A DNA stretch of 64,000 nucleotides from Pleurostoma richardsiae (lineage: Eukaryota; Ascomycota; Sordariomycetes; Calosphaeriales; Pleurostomataceae), in assembly GCA_030052745.1 (NCBI GenBank), contig JANBVO010000020.1, positions 496,001 through 560,000 on the forward strand. Direction: 5' to 3'. This document shows, one piece after another, positions 35,088 to 46,554 of the stretch (its first letter is position 1; every line of letters starts with the position of its first letter). Under the pieces are notes generated by a model. The model did no database searches. It saw only the letters and a list, made by a program, of their open reading frames with translations, and was not told the DNA's origin. The position numbers were made by a program, and so were the translations under genes.

Positions 35088-37484
35088 GGCGGAGGACTAT
35101 ACCCGAAGCCGAACGACGCGAGGAGCGATGACTCGAGGAACTTACCTACCACAGTATCTCACAACTAAGAAATATGACAGGAGAGACGCTCGATAGCCAG
35201 TAAAAGGCTCATTCACTGAAAATTCGACGTGTGCACAGCAGGAGATCAGCCTGGTAGGTGTATCGACAAAGATATTGACTGTTCCTCTCAGCGGCTGAAC
35301 CTCATAATCAATTACCAGCGTTATTTTTGGGGGGGAATTGCCGGTCACTCTCGCAGACCCACGCAAATCGCGAGCTCAACACGCGGGGATCTCCGAACCA
35401 CCCCTGTTTGAGGCGGGAGTCTCCACCTTCTGCGGACTCGTCCGAGAACGAGACGCCGGAGCTCCTGAAAGTGCGGAGTGAATTGTGTAAGCATCATTGG
35501 CATACCTCTGTTGTGACAAAGGGCGCGGTGGTCACAGCCGTGAGGCTTCTTTTTGTAGATGCTAGCAAACACAACCAGCTACAGAAGATATCCCTTGGCG
35601 TACATGTTGCTACATTGTCCTTCTTCAAAGACTTGACACCAACTAGTAGTCGAACCAGACAATTTGATTTGACCATGCAACTACGTGACGCTCTTCGCTG
35701 CTGAACACGACAACTTCGCAAGGGGTTTCCGGTCAGACAACAGCAGATCACGCCCATGATCTGTCTCTCCGCTATTGTGGGTTCATTCTAGCTGCACTGC
35801 TGTTCGCTCTCAGACTTTGACCCATCGAGGATATCGCGTTTCTCTGTGGCCCTGTCATGGGAGTTGTGTGACTGCTCGTCTTAGGTATCCTAAAGGCGCT
35901 GCCAGGGCCGCCTGGGGTAACATGGTCAGTAGGTATTTGGTCAAGCAATGTCATAATGCGGCCAGGAGAGGAACCCAATACCATACAGATAATAGCTCCT
36001 TTCAACGCCGGGACAATAGTCACACTTCCTGTACGACCGATGGTAATTTTGGTGGTGATGTTGATGCCTTGAGGCAACAGTTGACTCACGCGAAAGCCCG
36101 AGGCGTACGACGAAAGATGCATCATCACCTAGATGGCCTATGCCCACCTCTGGAGTTGAGGGCACTAGTAGCATTCCGGTTCTGCTCCTCATACGTAAAT
36201 GAACACCATAACAAGGAGTGCATACATGGTTCCGCAGTAGCAAATGTTGTCTGGACTCGGATGGAGGATAGATCAAGCAAATGCTGGACGTCATTGCGTC
36301 TTGTTCATCTCCATCGAGGAGTTCAAAGGGACATCGTGGAAATTAGTGATCCCAGTTATGAATGCCATCCTTGCGACAACTGCCAGCGTGTGCCTTGCCT
36401 CACCTTCTGGTGCGCTTAATCTTGGCTTGTGATCACAAGCTGCTGCGAGCTGTGGGGAGGCAAACGATAAGGCAACTCCTGCTCAGGTAGATCTTGGCCT
36501 TCTAGGAATTTTTTTTAAAAAAGAAAAAAAAATGCATGTGTAGGCTGTAAAATCACGAAATACAAGCGTTTACAGAGCTTTACAAGCCATCCAGGGAGGT
36601 AACATAATGTATGCTTTACGATGCAGATAGTTGGATGGTTCGTTGGTCACCCTTCCGAGACGGCGCCACCACTCGGCACACTACATATGATGTGACGGGT
36701 TAATGAACCTAATAATGGAGTAGTCGATTATCTGGTTATTAATAGCGCTCGAAACACTCGCGATGTACTCAGGTACCTGACAGTTCTCATCGACCTAGAA
36801 CTGGATGAGGCACGTAGTTACGCGGCAGGCCTCGTAATAGCCCCACAAAGGAGCGTCGCTAGGGGTGATGCCCCTGTTGCAGAGCCGCAGGGTCGAGCAG
36901 GTCAAGCTTTCACTAGCCAGATTTCTGCGTCGGACGATCGGCACTTCGCCGTCAGTTCCCACCACTGTGTGGGCGAAGTCCCTGTTGGGCCTCGAGTGTG
37001 GAATGCTTCGGAAAGGGGCTAGACCTCAGCACCCGCGCCCCGTGCGGGACCGTGGCTGCAGAGTCGCAGACTCTCATATCCATCCAGTGCTGCGTGCTGC
37101 TCGATTGGAATTCCAGAGGCCGTCCCGCCATCCGTGGGAGGAATAATTGTCATGACGTGGACACAGGGGCTAATTTTATCAACATGGCGCTCCCGAGCTT
37201 CGCGTCTCCACAGAGCCACGAATGCATCTCCACCCTGGCCTGGGCAGAAAATGGTTCTAGCCTCAAGACGAGTCCGTCTCGGCTCAGAATGCCGCTATTG
37301 GTGTTTGAGGAAAGGGGCGGTGCATCCGCCTGGGCACGCCGGCAGGGCATGCTTGGTACTGTATAAGAATCCAACAAAAGGGAACCGAGTCCTTTTCTGC
37401 CGGTTTTGATCCGTCTTTGGCCTCCGATCGAACTGAAGAGCTTCTGAACTCAATTCACTTCCATTCGTTTTGAAGATTTTGAAG
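35088..37484. other. Long gene-poor interval
   Basis: Some 2.4 kb without a gene I can support. Short frames overlap on both strands (for example 35772-36128 minus), with no continuous product. An A/T homopolymer stretch at about 36509-36531 and small AT-rich blocks suggest old, degraded sequence. The last 200 bp are the promoter of the CRH gene. Confidence 0.45.
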
Positions 37485-38689
37485 ATGGCGATGTCTTTCG
37501 TTCACAAAGCCGCGGCCGTAGCTTTACTTCTCGCGTCTTCGGCTGCTGCTCAGACTTATACCAGTTGCAACCCGACTACGAACTGTAGGTCTTCTCTGTC
37601 GCCTGGTGACACAGTATCATCCGACACCAAGCTCAAGCTGAACGACGCATTATAGCATCGTGTCCCTCAGACACGGGTCTTTCTTCTAGCACCTACAGCG
37701 TTGACTTCACCCAGGGTGCCGACGACGACGCGTGGACGGTCACAGCGGGATCCGTCTCATACACCTCCTCGGGCGCCGAGTTCACCATCAGCGAGAAGGG
37801 AGACGCACCGACCATTGAGACGTCATGGTACTTCTTCTTTGGCCGCGCGGAGGTTCACATGCGCGCTGCGACGGGCACCGGAATTGTTAGCAGCGTTGTC
37901 CTGGAGTCCGATGATCTCGACGAGGTAGATTGGGAGTGGCTGGGTGGTTATCCCGATGAGGTGCAGACCGACTATTTTGGCAAGGGCAACACCACGAGCT
38001 ACGATCGCGGCGGCACGACGAATGTCACGGATACGCAGAGTACTACGCACAATTACACCATCGACTGGACTAGTGAGGCCATTGTCTGGTACGTCGACGG
38101 GACGGCCGTTCGTACGCTGAACTACGATGACGCCCTCGACGGCAAGAACTACCCCCAGACACCCATGAGACTGATCCTTGGAATCTGGGCTGGTGGTGAC
38201 AGCGACAACGCCGAGGGCACTATCACATGGGCGGGCGGCGAGACAGACTATGACGATGGCCCTTTCACCATGACAGTCGAGAGTGTCTCCATCTACAACG
38301 CAAACCCCGCTTCGTCTTACACCTACGGCGATGAGACTGGTGACTGGACCAGCATCAAGATCGATTCCTCTGACGACACCGACTCGTCGAGCAGCACCAG
38401 CGATAGCGCCTCTGCATCGTCTGCGTCGTCTGGTGCGTCTACCTCCGTAACTTCTACAGCTACCACCACCGGGTCACCGACTGACTCGTCCACGGCTACA
38501 ACAGCTACTACAACGACAACCAGCTCGGGCAATTCGACTACAGGGTCTGACGGAACCTCCGCTGCGGCGAGCTCGACTGGTACATCGGTAGCGAGCGTCT
38601 CGGCTAGTGGTTATGTCAAGGAGCCGTCCCTCGGTGTGAGCCTCGTAGGAATGGCTTCTGTCGCGCTGATGGTCCTTGCCTATGTGTAA
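37485..38689 (+). CDS. GPI-anchored CRH-type transglycosylase (GH16)
   Basis: Cell-wall enzyme that links chitin to beta-glucan. Two exons, 37485-37584 and 37656-38689, give 377 codons. A signal peptide (AAAVALLLASSAAAQ) is followed by the Cys-containing N-terminus, GH16 strands (YFFFGRAEVHMRAATGTGIV) and the catalytic E-x-D-x-E in DEVDWEWLGG. The aromatic platform NYTIDWTSEAIVWYVDG and MRLILGIWAGGD fit Crh1/Utr2 homologues. From residue about 270 the protein is Ser/Thr-rich with many SSS and TTT stretches, a typical O-mannosylated stalk. The last 25 residues (LGVSLVGMASVALMVLAYV) are the GPI-attachment tail. The 37470 open frame is extended by a non-ATG codon; ATG 37485 is preferred. Confidence 0.94.
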
Positions 38690-39030
38690 TCGGCAAAATC
38701 GAGCCGTGGCGAAGAATTCTCCGTGGAGATGTTGGCTGAGTAGAGCAGGATGTGTGTTAATTCTCATCATTGTCCCTCCTGGGCATTGAATTTCGGGCTA
38801 GCACCCTGGACGCGGTAGCATCACTTGAGCGTAACCAATCTTTATGTCCTTTGAGCATGTAGTCTGCGGTCATACAAGGGTCAATATTGGCTGCTTAATA
38901 TTACACATTTGTCTTCCATTTTCATGATTGGCAGTCTTGATAGAGCTATCAGATACAGCCCATAGGATGACGAGCAAGCAATCATCGCATGGTATAAGGA
39001 GAGGGAAGGTGTACCTCGGTCCCTCCGCAT
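38690..39030. other. Intergenic, convergent 3' flanks
   Basis: Downstream sequence of the CRH gene and the small membrane protein. No feature seen. Confidence 0.4.
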
Positions 39031-39540
39031 CTACCATCCGACCAACTTCAACAGTGCAACCGCTCCCCAGCCCACCGTCAAAACGTCAAGCAGACCACTG
39101 ACATTTATGCTGTCCGAGATGGCCTCGTTATATTCGTCCATCATGGGCAGCTTGGCCTTGTCCACCCAGAATGATCGCATATACTGCGAGGCATAGCGCT
39201 GGCCGCCCGCAAGCAATGCAGTCCACACCACAAAATATGGACCAGATCCCATAGTGGAGGCGCAGGTTATTAGAGCCGTCAGGAGCGACAGTAGTGTCTG
39301 GGTGGAAGTGAGCATTGGGACCAGTCATGGAGGCATAATCAGCGCCCATACAGCGACGAACCCGGCGCCCACGGTGTAGCGGGTATCCCAGAGCCTTTTC
39401 TCTGCAAATGTGCTCCATTCTGCGGCCTTTTCCGCCTTCTCCTCGTACTTTCGAAGCTTGGGGACCGAGCTCTGGGAGTGATACAACGCAAAGCCACTGA
39501 CAACGACGAGAAAACCCCCAATCACGTTCACAAGCGCCAT
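39031..39540 (-). CDS. Small multi-pass membrane protein, uncharacterised
   Basis: Two exons (39540-39352 and 39297-39031) encode 151 residues. The ATG opens a hydrophobic segment (MALVNVIGGFLVVVSGFALY) followed by a charged stretch rich in Lys and Glu (residues about 28-50), a second and third hydrophobic segment (FVATLLSLLTALITCASTMG, FVVWTALLAGG), and a C-terminal hydrophobic segment ending LKLVGW. This gives three to four predicted membrane spans. I do not recognise a named family, though similar short proteins occur in mould genomes. The intron (39298-39351) has a GTATGG donor and CCCAG acceptor and keeps frame. No function is proposed. Confidence 0.7.
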
Positions 39541-40750
39541 AGATGTGGTTCCCGAGGAGTGTTCCACGTTAGTATTGCCGATTCCCCAAGGATGCAGCGC
39601 AAAAAGAGATGATGGAGCGGGAAGTTCCAAGCAGACGAGGGCTCTTGTCGTTTGATCGTTACTTCTTCCATGTCTGCGGCATCGCCACGCTGACTTGGGG
39701 GTTCCTCTCACGTAGTGACGTCATCATTCAGGACGACCAGCGTTAACTTGGACGTAGAGTACGTACCTTACCACCAAAATACAGGACTGAAACAGAATTG
39801 CCCAGCTGGAAATAAGCTTAGCAAACGTAGGACTAGGAGATGGGTATAGGATAGTATTCAACCATCAGGTTTGAAGGCGTATCTATCGTTCTAGAAATCA
39901 CTACCTATTATCCTCGTCAGCTAAACTGAATGTCTTTACTAGTGAGATAATCGTCTTTTTTGGTTGAATAGTATAAAGTACATCTAATACAGGGTATTCC
40001 TACTTACTAATGAGGTATATATCTCCAGGGTACATATATGGACTAATACGGTATTAAAGAGGTTTAAACAGAAGAGCCTCGCGCTGAAATCTACCTATTT
40101 ACCTACCAATTAGACTGGGTACTCGAGATTAGAATGTTTTGTCAAGGCATCTTTTCATTGATGACCTTTTCAAGAATCTCCTTCCTTCATTCGACACTAG
40201 TAAATATAGTAGTGATCGTAAGGACAGTAGATATACTATGACCACTCCGGGAGATGCTTACCTACTCAAACGCCAGACTGGGACGCACGGTCCAGCATGT
40301 CTCTTGTTTAGGTCGCTGACCAAGTCAAAGTAAGTCAATGGCTCTGAAAACATTGGAGGCGGCCGAGATAAGCACGGTTCAATCTTTCCAACCCTCCCTC
40401 TAAGGGTTAGTCTCGGCAGAAGCTGAAGGCTTACAAAGAGTTGGGTCACGAAGCGAGGAAGATTGGCAGCTGGGTGCATGTGCTTACTCAGTGGCTGTTA
40501 ATACAGACTAATGCGGTTGCTGACTCGATATCTCTTGGCCACACTATGTCCGACGACATTATGCGTCAGTTACGAGAGCGAACAAAGAGACGAATCCTGG
40601 TAGCCTGAACAACTCCCTCCTATATAGAAGGACCGGCCATGGCGAATTGAAGAGTCGCTTGAGAGAAGTCCCATTCCAGACATTAATTGTCACAATACCG
40701 ACTTCTCCTCAACACAACTGTCAACTGTGCTGTGTCCACGGTGCTGTCAA
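39541..40750. other. Intergenic with AT-rich block
   Basis: A markedly AT-rich block at roughly 39770-40230, full of TA dinucleotides, separates the membrane-protein gene from the NmrA-like gene. No open frame of interest. CTATATAG-like sequence near 40619-40627 is a possible TATA element about 125 bp before the NmrA-like ATG. Confidence 0.45.
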
Positions 40751-41714
40751 ATGGCCAAGATCATTACTGTCTTTGGCTTAACGGGGAACCAGGGAGGCTC
40801 AGTCATCCGAGCAATTCTTAGAGACCCAGAGCTCTCGCGCAGCTGGAAGGTTCGCGGAATAACTCGAGACCCATCGAAGCCCAATGCCATTGAGCTATCG
40901 CAACAGGGGGTTCACATGGTCGCAGCGGATCTCTCCAACAGGTCCTCTATCTTACAGGCAATTCAAGGATCCGATGCTGTATTCGGCGTAACAAACTACT
41001 GGGAGAAGGGGACGCTGGAGTATGAGGTTATGCAAGGCAAGAACCTGGCGGATGCCGCCAAAGAGGCTGAAGTTGGACATTTGATTTGGTCATCACTGCC
41101 CTTCGTCTCTGAAGGTACCTAAGGTTTCAAATGAGTCTTGAGATCGGACAGGAGACTGACTGACTTGGCCAGTTACAAAAGGGAGACTTCATAATCTCCA
41201 CCACTTCGACAGCAAGGCCATAGTAGAAAAGTACATCCGACACATTGGCCTGCCCGCGAGTTTCGTCATGCCGGGCTACTTCATGTCCAATATCCCCGGC
41301 AGCATCCAGCCATCTACGGATGGAAGGTCGTACAGCATCAGCTGGGTCTTTGACCCAGACACGCAGATTCCCATGTTAGATGTGCCTTCAGATTTCGGCA
41401 AATTTGTAGCAGCATGTCTTCTGCATCCAGCTGAAACGATAGGCAGCCATGTCATGGCTGCATCGGGGTGGTTCACGCCACTGGACGTCGCAAAAGCCGT
41501 GCAATCGTGCACTGGTATCGAATGCCGGTACCATGTGGTACCACTTCGTGCTTTTCATGGCAGTCCAGAGCTTCTGGACAACCTCCTTATGATCAAAGAC
41601 TATGACTATTACGGACCTGGGGCACATGATGGAGTCAAGAGGTCGCAGGAATTAGTCGGCAGAGGAGTCAAGCTCTCAGCTTTCACTGACTTCTTTAGAG
41701 ATATTGGGGTCTGA
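40751..41714 (+). CDS. NmrA-like family NAD(P)-binding protein
   Basis: Atypical short-chain dehydrogenase fold of the NmrA type, often a redox sensor or regulator and sometimes a reductase. Two exons (40751-41114, 41173-41714) give 301 codons. The nucleotide-binding motif is ITVFGLTGNQGGSVIRAIL, followed by VRGITRDPSKPNA, HMVAADLSNRSSI, SDAVFGVTNYWEKG and SSLPFVSE at the splice junction. HHFDSKAIVEKYIR, GLPASFVMPGYFMSN and DFGKFVAACLLHP are the usual later blocks. The catalytic Tyr-x3-Lys of classical SDRs is absent, as expected. The open frame extends upstream only through GTG/CTG codons, so ATG 40751 is used. Next gene is a convergent SDR-type reductase, 291 bp away. Confidence 0.92.
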
Positions 41715-42005
41715 AAGTCCGGCTCAAGCGAAATCCATTTATGGGGAAGCGGATTTTTCAAGTTATACAGTTATAACAAGGTCAGATCTTGTTGTTGACC
41801 AAATTTTACCTCGAAGGAATAGGATCGTCGGAGCACCAGTCACAGAAGTACACTTATTTTCACGTATAATTATCGTCTACGTGCCTGTATCTCAGAATTC
41901 TACCATACGAGTGAAGCTTTGGCGCGTTTCAGTCTGTAGGTTTAGATCTAGCATTAGTATACCTCCTGCAACTAGGCCAGTTACAGATGCTATCTCTTCA
42001 TTCTG

Positions 42006-43364
42006 TTAATCTTTCAGACTTTGCATGATCACCTCGACCTCCTCGTCTGCGGCCTCAATGATATGTTCTGGCGCGAACTGAGGATTCCAGCCCAACTCCT
42101 TACCATGCTCGGCAGTGAATGTACAACTGGATAGACAGGTTAGCTGGAATTTCTTGTGAGCTTGCTATGATTGGACCTACAGTCCCCCGAGCTGAAGGGC
42201 CACGAAGTCCTTTGGGCAGCCAAGAGCCTTGCTCATCCTTTCCAACGCCTTGTCGTCGGCAGGGACGACCTCGCTGTCACTGATTAAGTTCCGTGTTGCC
42301 ATAGCTACGGCCATGGCGTTGTAAATGTCGTCCCACGCGACGCTTCCCGAAGCTGCAAGGTAGTAGCCTTTCTTTCCGTAGCCGGGATTCCTTCCGGCGA
42401 GAATTGCGCGGAGAATTTCTATAAACAGCGTTGAGTTGTCGCTAACGTGGCAGACGGGCCAAGTCTTGAAATATCGTGTTAGTCTGATTGGAGATAGTAC
42501 GATCTGAGAAGAGACTCACCGGCCGCCCAGTATCAACCTTGTAGACCCGCTGGGCCCCTCTCCCGGCTTTGAAAATGGCGACCGTTTGAATGGATATTGG
42601 GTTACCAAACCCCGCACCTTTACCATCTACAGATGTGTTAGGCTCATGGACATATCGCGGTAAGCAAAACGCACCAAAAGTAGACAGTTACATACACACG
42701 ATGCATGGCACAAACACATAGCTTCGAACGCCGAACTTGTCCGAGAGCTCGATGACTTGGCAGTTTGTGTCGATAGCCTAGACGAATGGATGTCAGCTGC
42801 GGCCATACTTCTGCATATCGCAAGCCTCGTGTGGCAACGGACCTCCGGGACTCTTGCCACGGTAGGCTTCTGGGCCTTCTGGATATCAAAGAGCTTCGGG
42901 TCCGTGTCCAAGAGTGGTCGTTCAGTAGGCGCGCCAGCGTGGCTAGAGAATATCTTGGCACCAGATGTCTGCTTTAACCGTCAGATATGCGATCACTTTA
43001 TTCCCTTGGTAACCACAGGGCATATTTTACTCACGTGAAGGAAGTGTACGTCTTTGCCAGTTACCTGTTTCACCTCTGCTAGTGCTTTTATGAAATGTTT
43101 CTGCGATAAGCAGGACAGGGAGTCGATCAAAAAGTAAACGATGGTAATTTTGTTGTCAACGACGTTTTGACGCACTGCAAGTTCATCGCGGGTGTCGAAA
43201 GTTATCGGCTCAGCTCCATATTTCTTGACAGCCTCCGCTTGACCGTCATTGCGGACGAGCGCGAAGAGTTTCTCATGGGAAGGAAGACCGGCACCTCCCA
43301 ATCGCGCAAGCAGATCTCCCCCCAAGTAGCCGGACGCGCCGGTGAGGAGGATCCTGTGAGACAT
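42006..43364 (-). CDS. NAD-dependent epimerase/reductase (extended SDR)
   Basis: Six exons (43364-43035, 42968-42843, 42777-42696, 42626-42520, 42464-42181, 42126-42006) total 349 codons with every junction in phase. The N-terminus RILLTGASGYLGGDLLARLG is the Rossmann TGxxGxxG. Further blocks are HTSGAKIFSS (active-site Ser strand), GVRSYVFVPCIVYGKGAGFG (substrate loop typical of extended SDRs), VCHVSDNSTLFIEILRAILA and GYYLAASGSVAWDDIYNAMA. It resembles the fungal NAD-epimerase-like proteins often found in secondary-metabolite loci. Substrate is unknown. It faces the NmrA-like gene tail to tail. Confidence 0.9.
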
Positions 43365-43784
43365 ATCGGCTATAAGCAAGGGAAAGAATTTGGAAGTGAG
43401 AAAGACCAGTAAAGACAGCTTCCGGGACTTTGTCTGCAAGAACCTGGTTTTCTGGGGTGTTCGGATATGATGTCTTGGTCCCCTTTTAAGTAGAAGTTAG
43501 CTGCTGTTAGCACTCGCAGTCATGCTATCATACTCGACCGAACGGTCTCCGGCGGGCCGACTCGATTAGGTAATATCTTAATTAATCAAAAGCAAGTCAG
43601 GAGGACAACGCCGCAGTTCAAACAACCTAGAAGTTAAGTCAGCCAGACGGACAACCGGCAATACTCGATGGAAAGAGGGTCCCCTAAGTTGATTAAAAAG
43701 ATAGGTAGTTATTCAGCTCACGAATATGGACCCTATCTCGGTGTCTTAATAATAATAGACTGTTCCTCCGACACTCAGTATGGC
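43365..43784. other. Intergenic, SDR promoter
   Basis: Upstream region of the SDR gene and 3' flank of the orphan protein. AATTAATC-type AT-rich sequence near 43575; no other feature. Confidence 0.4.
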
Positions 43785-44399
43785 TCAACTTGAAGGTTTA
43801 TCCCGCGTTCGACGCTCGAAGAATTCCATCATCCTACGGCAGGATACCGCAACACTATTGCCAATTGTATTTGTAACAACGAGGCCGGCGATTGTCGATG
43901 TCGCGGTTCCATGTGCCTCCACGTCTCCAATCATCTCGGGCATAGAAGACGAGCCTACACTGCCAAATCCTACGTCCGCCAGTCCACCGGCGACCATGCC
44001 GACGACACCTCCAATAACAGGCACAATCCGGTCAGTTTTGGTAAGCTTGATGTGCAGCGGGACGTTGCGCCGCATCAACTCCGCTTGGATGATGGCGAGC
44101 TTCTCCTTTGCTATCTGCATCTTTCGCGCTGCAAGAACCGAGAATCCAAGGCTTGCGCCCGCGGTAGCCGGTGTGGTTCCAATGCTCAGGCCAAGTGAGC
44201 ATGAACTGGCCAGTATCTGCCGAATCTTCTCCACCTCGCGATTCTTAAGCTCGGGTATCGATAGGTGCACCGCCTTGCCCCTGTAGGCTGCGTCGTCAAA
44301 GCCGAAAAGATCGTCAATTCCCATACCGATGCTTGTGTCAAGACGGCGCGCGATGCAGAACTTGACCAAGGCGCACTGAATATGACCGTACGCGGCCAT
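43785..44399 (-). CDS. Orphan 204-residue protein with Gly-rich hydrophobic hairpin
   Basis: Uninterrupted frame from ATG 44399 (an upstream GTG at 44429 is not used). I do not recognise a family. The N-terminal half is soluble-looking with CALVKFCIARRLDTSIGMGI. The middle has a helix likely to be amphipathic (ARKMQIAKEKLAIIQAELMR), followed by VPVIGGVVGMVAGGLADVGF, which could form a membrane hairpin. The C-terminus is basic (MEFFERRTRDKPSS). There is no signal peptide. Codon periodicity and length support a real gene, but no splice or homology evidence is available by eye. Confidence 0.6.
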   Translation of the reverse strand: MAAYGHIQCALVKFCIARRLDTSIGMGIDDLFGFDDAAYRGKAVHLSIPELKNREVEKIRQILASSCSLGLSIGTTPATAGASLGFSVLAARKMQIAKEKLAIIQAELMRRNVPLHIKLTKTDRIVPVIGGVVGMVAGGLADVGFGSVGSSSMPEMIGDVEAHGTATSTIAGLVVTNTIGNSVAVSCRRMMEFFERRTRDKPSS

Positions 44400-45086
44400 T
44401 TGGCTCGATTTTGTCTCCCATAATGTCACTTAGCAGTGGTTTACGTGTCTCCGAGAACTTGCATAGCACGAGGCCTCAGCCTAAAACTGCCAAGTCAGTT
44501 TACTCGCACAACGTGGGCAATGGTTTCACGTGTATTACCAGCCTTCAGCATCACTCGGCCAACCATGTCTCGCCAGGCTATATACCTAGAACTTGGCGGC
44601 CAACACGTGAGAGCCCGTAAAGGAGCCAACTCAACAGGAGGGGACAGATTCACGTCCTCCATACCACCTTCTGTGCTGATTCGTATGCAGCTGGTGTCAG
44701 TGTTACTTATCTTCTGCACAACAGGGACACTCTATTCTGGCCACTTATCTTTGACATCACTACTGGTCCATACAATAACACGTGTGGAGAGTGTTGACTA
44801 CTGACAATTCCGTGGTATAGTCATAGTGACCAGGCAAAAATCTCCTAATTAGATCGTCCTTCTTGGAAGCAGCCCACGAGGATTACCACCTCTGATACAG
44901 AGCGAAAATATTGATAATGTCTTTTAATCTTTATGAGGCCATGTGTATCAGCGGATTGGCCGAAGAAATTTGTTCTCACGCTGTAACTCCCATCACCGCT
45001 ATAATGACATAGATAGCAACACTTGAGAGCACCCCGACGCTCTGCATACCTTGCCTCTGGGCCCTCCGTTATGACTACTGAGACTT
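44400..45086. other. Intergenic
   Basis: No gene supported. Holds the promoter of the orphan protein and the 3' flank of the 2OG oxygenase. Confidence 0.4.
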
Positions 45087-46217
45087 CTACGCGTCTCCAT
45101 CGCCGTCAGACTCGGTCTTGTGCATCGCCTTTGCCCTCCGCCGGACCCAATCGACGCAGCTGACCTCATCGTACTTCTTCTCCTCACCCTCGGCCAGGCA
45201 GACGTCGAGCACGCCACAGCTCTCATTCAGGTTGAAGCCGAAGAAGAAGGGCATGCTAATCCTCTCCCTGCCACTGAAGTTCTGCGCCTTGTGCACAGTG
45301 CTGACGTACCTATCGTTGGTGATGCGCTGCAGGTAGTCGCCGATGTTCACGACGAGAGTGCCCGGCACCGGCCGCGCGTTGATCCACTGGCCCTGCCTGT
45401 TGAGCACCTGCAGGCCACCATTCGCGTCTTGCCATAGGATTGTGAAGAGCTGGAAGTCGGTGTGGGAGCCGATGGAGACCTGGTCAGATGACAGTGGCGA
45501 GACAGCTATGGGCGGGTAGTAGTTGATCGCCAGTGAGGCGTCGGGGTGGGTGAACTTGGGATCGAAGTAGTCTTCGGGGAGGGAGAGGGAAAGGGCAAAT
45601 GATCGCACGAGAGCTCGAGCGAGTGAGAGGCACGACTGCCAGTATCTGACGATAGCGGTCTTGAAGTGTGGAACGTTGGCTGTGGCCTCCCAAGGAAAGT
45701 CCTCGCAGCGCATATACTTTGCGATGTCTCCTGAGATGGCAGAGGCATCTGGCACTGAAGAGTCGTACCTGGGATCATAGGTCCAGGAGAACGTTTCCCG
45801 CACGTCGACGGACTCAAACGGGTTGATACGCTGCGATCTTGGAGGCTTGTAGCCGTTGAAGAACTGTGACTGGTCTGAGTTTGCATGTTCCTTGACTTCT
45901 CTGGGCTGGCGGAAGAAGTCTAGAGAGGCTGCACAGGCCGCATCGGCCACACCGCTCTCGATGCCGTGGTTGGCAACGTAAAAGAAGCCAGTGTTGGTAG
46001 CAGCATCGTGAATGCGTTGTGCCACGGATGCACGATCGGCAGGATTAGGGCTGAATATGCCGGAGACATCAATGATCGGGATCTCGGCAGGATCGGCGTC
46101 TCTCACTGGGGTGCGGAGCACGGTCCGGTGGACCGGGCCGTTCCCTGAGTCAAGCCGGAGCTGAGTATATTTACCCGCTTCCGCGAGGGTAGACACAGTG
46201 GAAGTCGTTGTGCGCAT
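45087..46217 (-). CDS. 2-oxoglutarate/Fe(II) oxygenase (IPNS-like) A
   Basis: Intronless 376-residue member of the isopenicillin-N-synthase-like oxygenases, which hydroxylate, desaturate or cyclise small molecules. The ATG at 46217 is the first in frame; the open frame upstream uses only a TTG. The N-terminal DIOX_N block is IPIIDVSGIFS ... GFFYVANHGIE. Iron ligands are visible as GSHTDFQLFTIL (H-x-D) and TVHKAQN (distal His); the 2OG-binding Arg lies in GRERISMPFFFGF. NIGDYLQRITNDRYVSTVHK is the classic block. A second member of the family is encoded by the divergent gene beyond the MFS carrier (48811-50145), but the two are not close copies and differ in intron content. Substrate unknown. 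Confidence 0.93.
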   Translation of the reverse strand: MRTTTSTVSTLAEAGKYTQLRLDSGNGPVHRTVLRTPVRDADPAEIPIIDVSGIFSPNPADRASVAQRIHDAATNTGFFYVANHGIESGVADAACAASLDFFRQPREVKEHANSDQSQFFNGYKPPRSQRINPFESVDVRETFSWTYDPRYDSSVPDASAISGDIAKYMRCEDFPWEATANVPHFKTAIVRYWQSCLSLARALVRSFALSLSLPEDYFDPKFTHPDASLAINYYPPIAVSPLSSDQVSIGSHTDFQLFTILWQDANGGLQVLNRQGQWINARPVPGTLVVNIGDYLQRITNDRYVSTVHKAQNFSGRERISMPFFFGFNLNESCGVLDVCLAEGEEKKYDEVSCVDWVRRRAKAMHKTESDGDGDA

Positions 46218-46554
46218 CTCGTCGAAACTGCCCTTCCTACGTACTTTCAATCCCGAAGGCTCAACACACAGGAAGGCGAAGGTCTATGTCCCTGATGGAA
46301 CACGCAGCTCCGCACTGATAAGGAGAGGATCGGCCAGGTCCGCCCCGGCCCGGCTCCCCACCGTCGGAAGCGTCTTATCATTGCCGAGAAGCTAAGCACG
46401 GTAACTAGAAACGACTATCAGGAGTCGGGCATCCAGACACTCAAAGCCAGTTGCCCAGCTCCAGCATCCCCCGCCCTCTAGAGCAGGATTCGAGACGGCC
46501 AGTGGCTCCTAGGGGAAAAGGCCAAGAGCAAGGATCATCTTATCTCTATCCATG
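46218..46554. other. Intergenic, 2OG oxygenase A promoter
   Basis: 337 bp between codirectional genes; it must carry the oxygenase promoter and the MFS 3' UTR. Nothing further seen. Confidence 0.4.

Noticed and set aside
35772-36294. Possible transporter fragment on the minus strand
   Set aside because: Two overlapping frames have transporter-like pieces only by loose impression; no conserved motif holds up.
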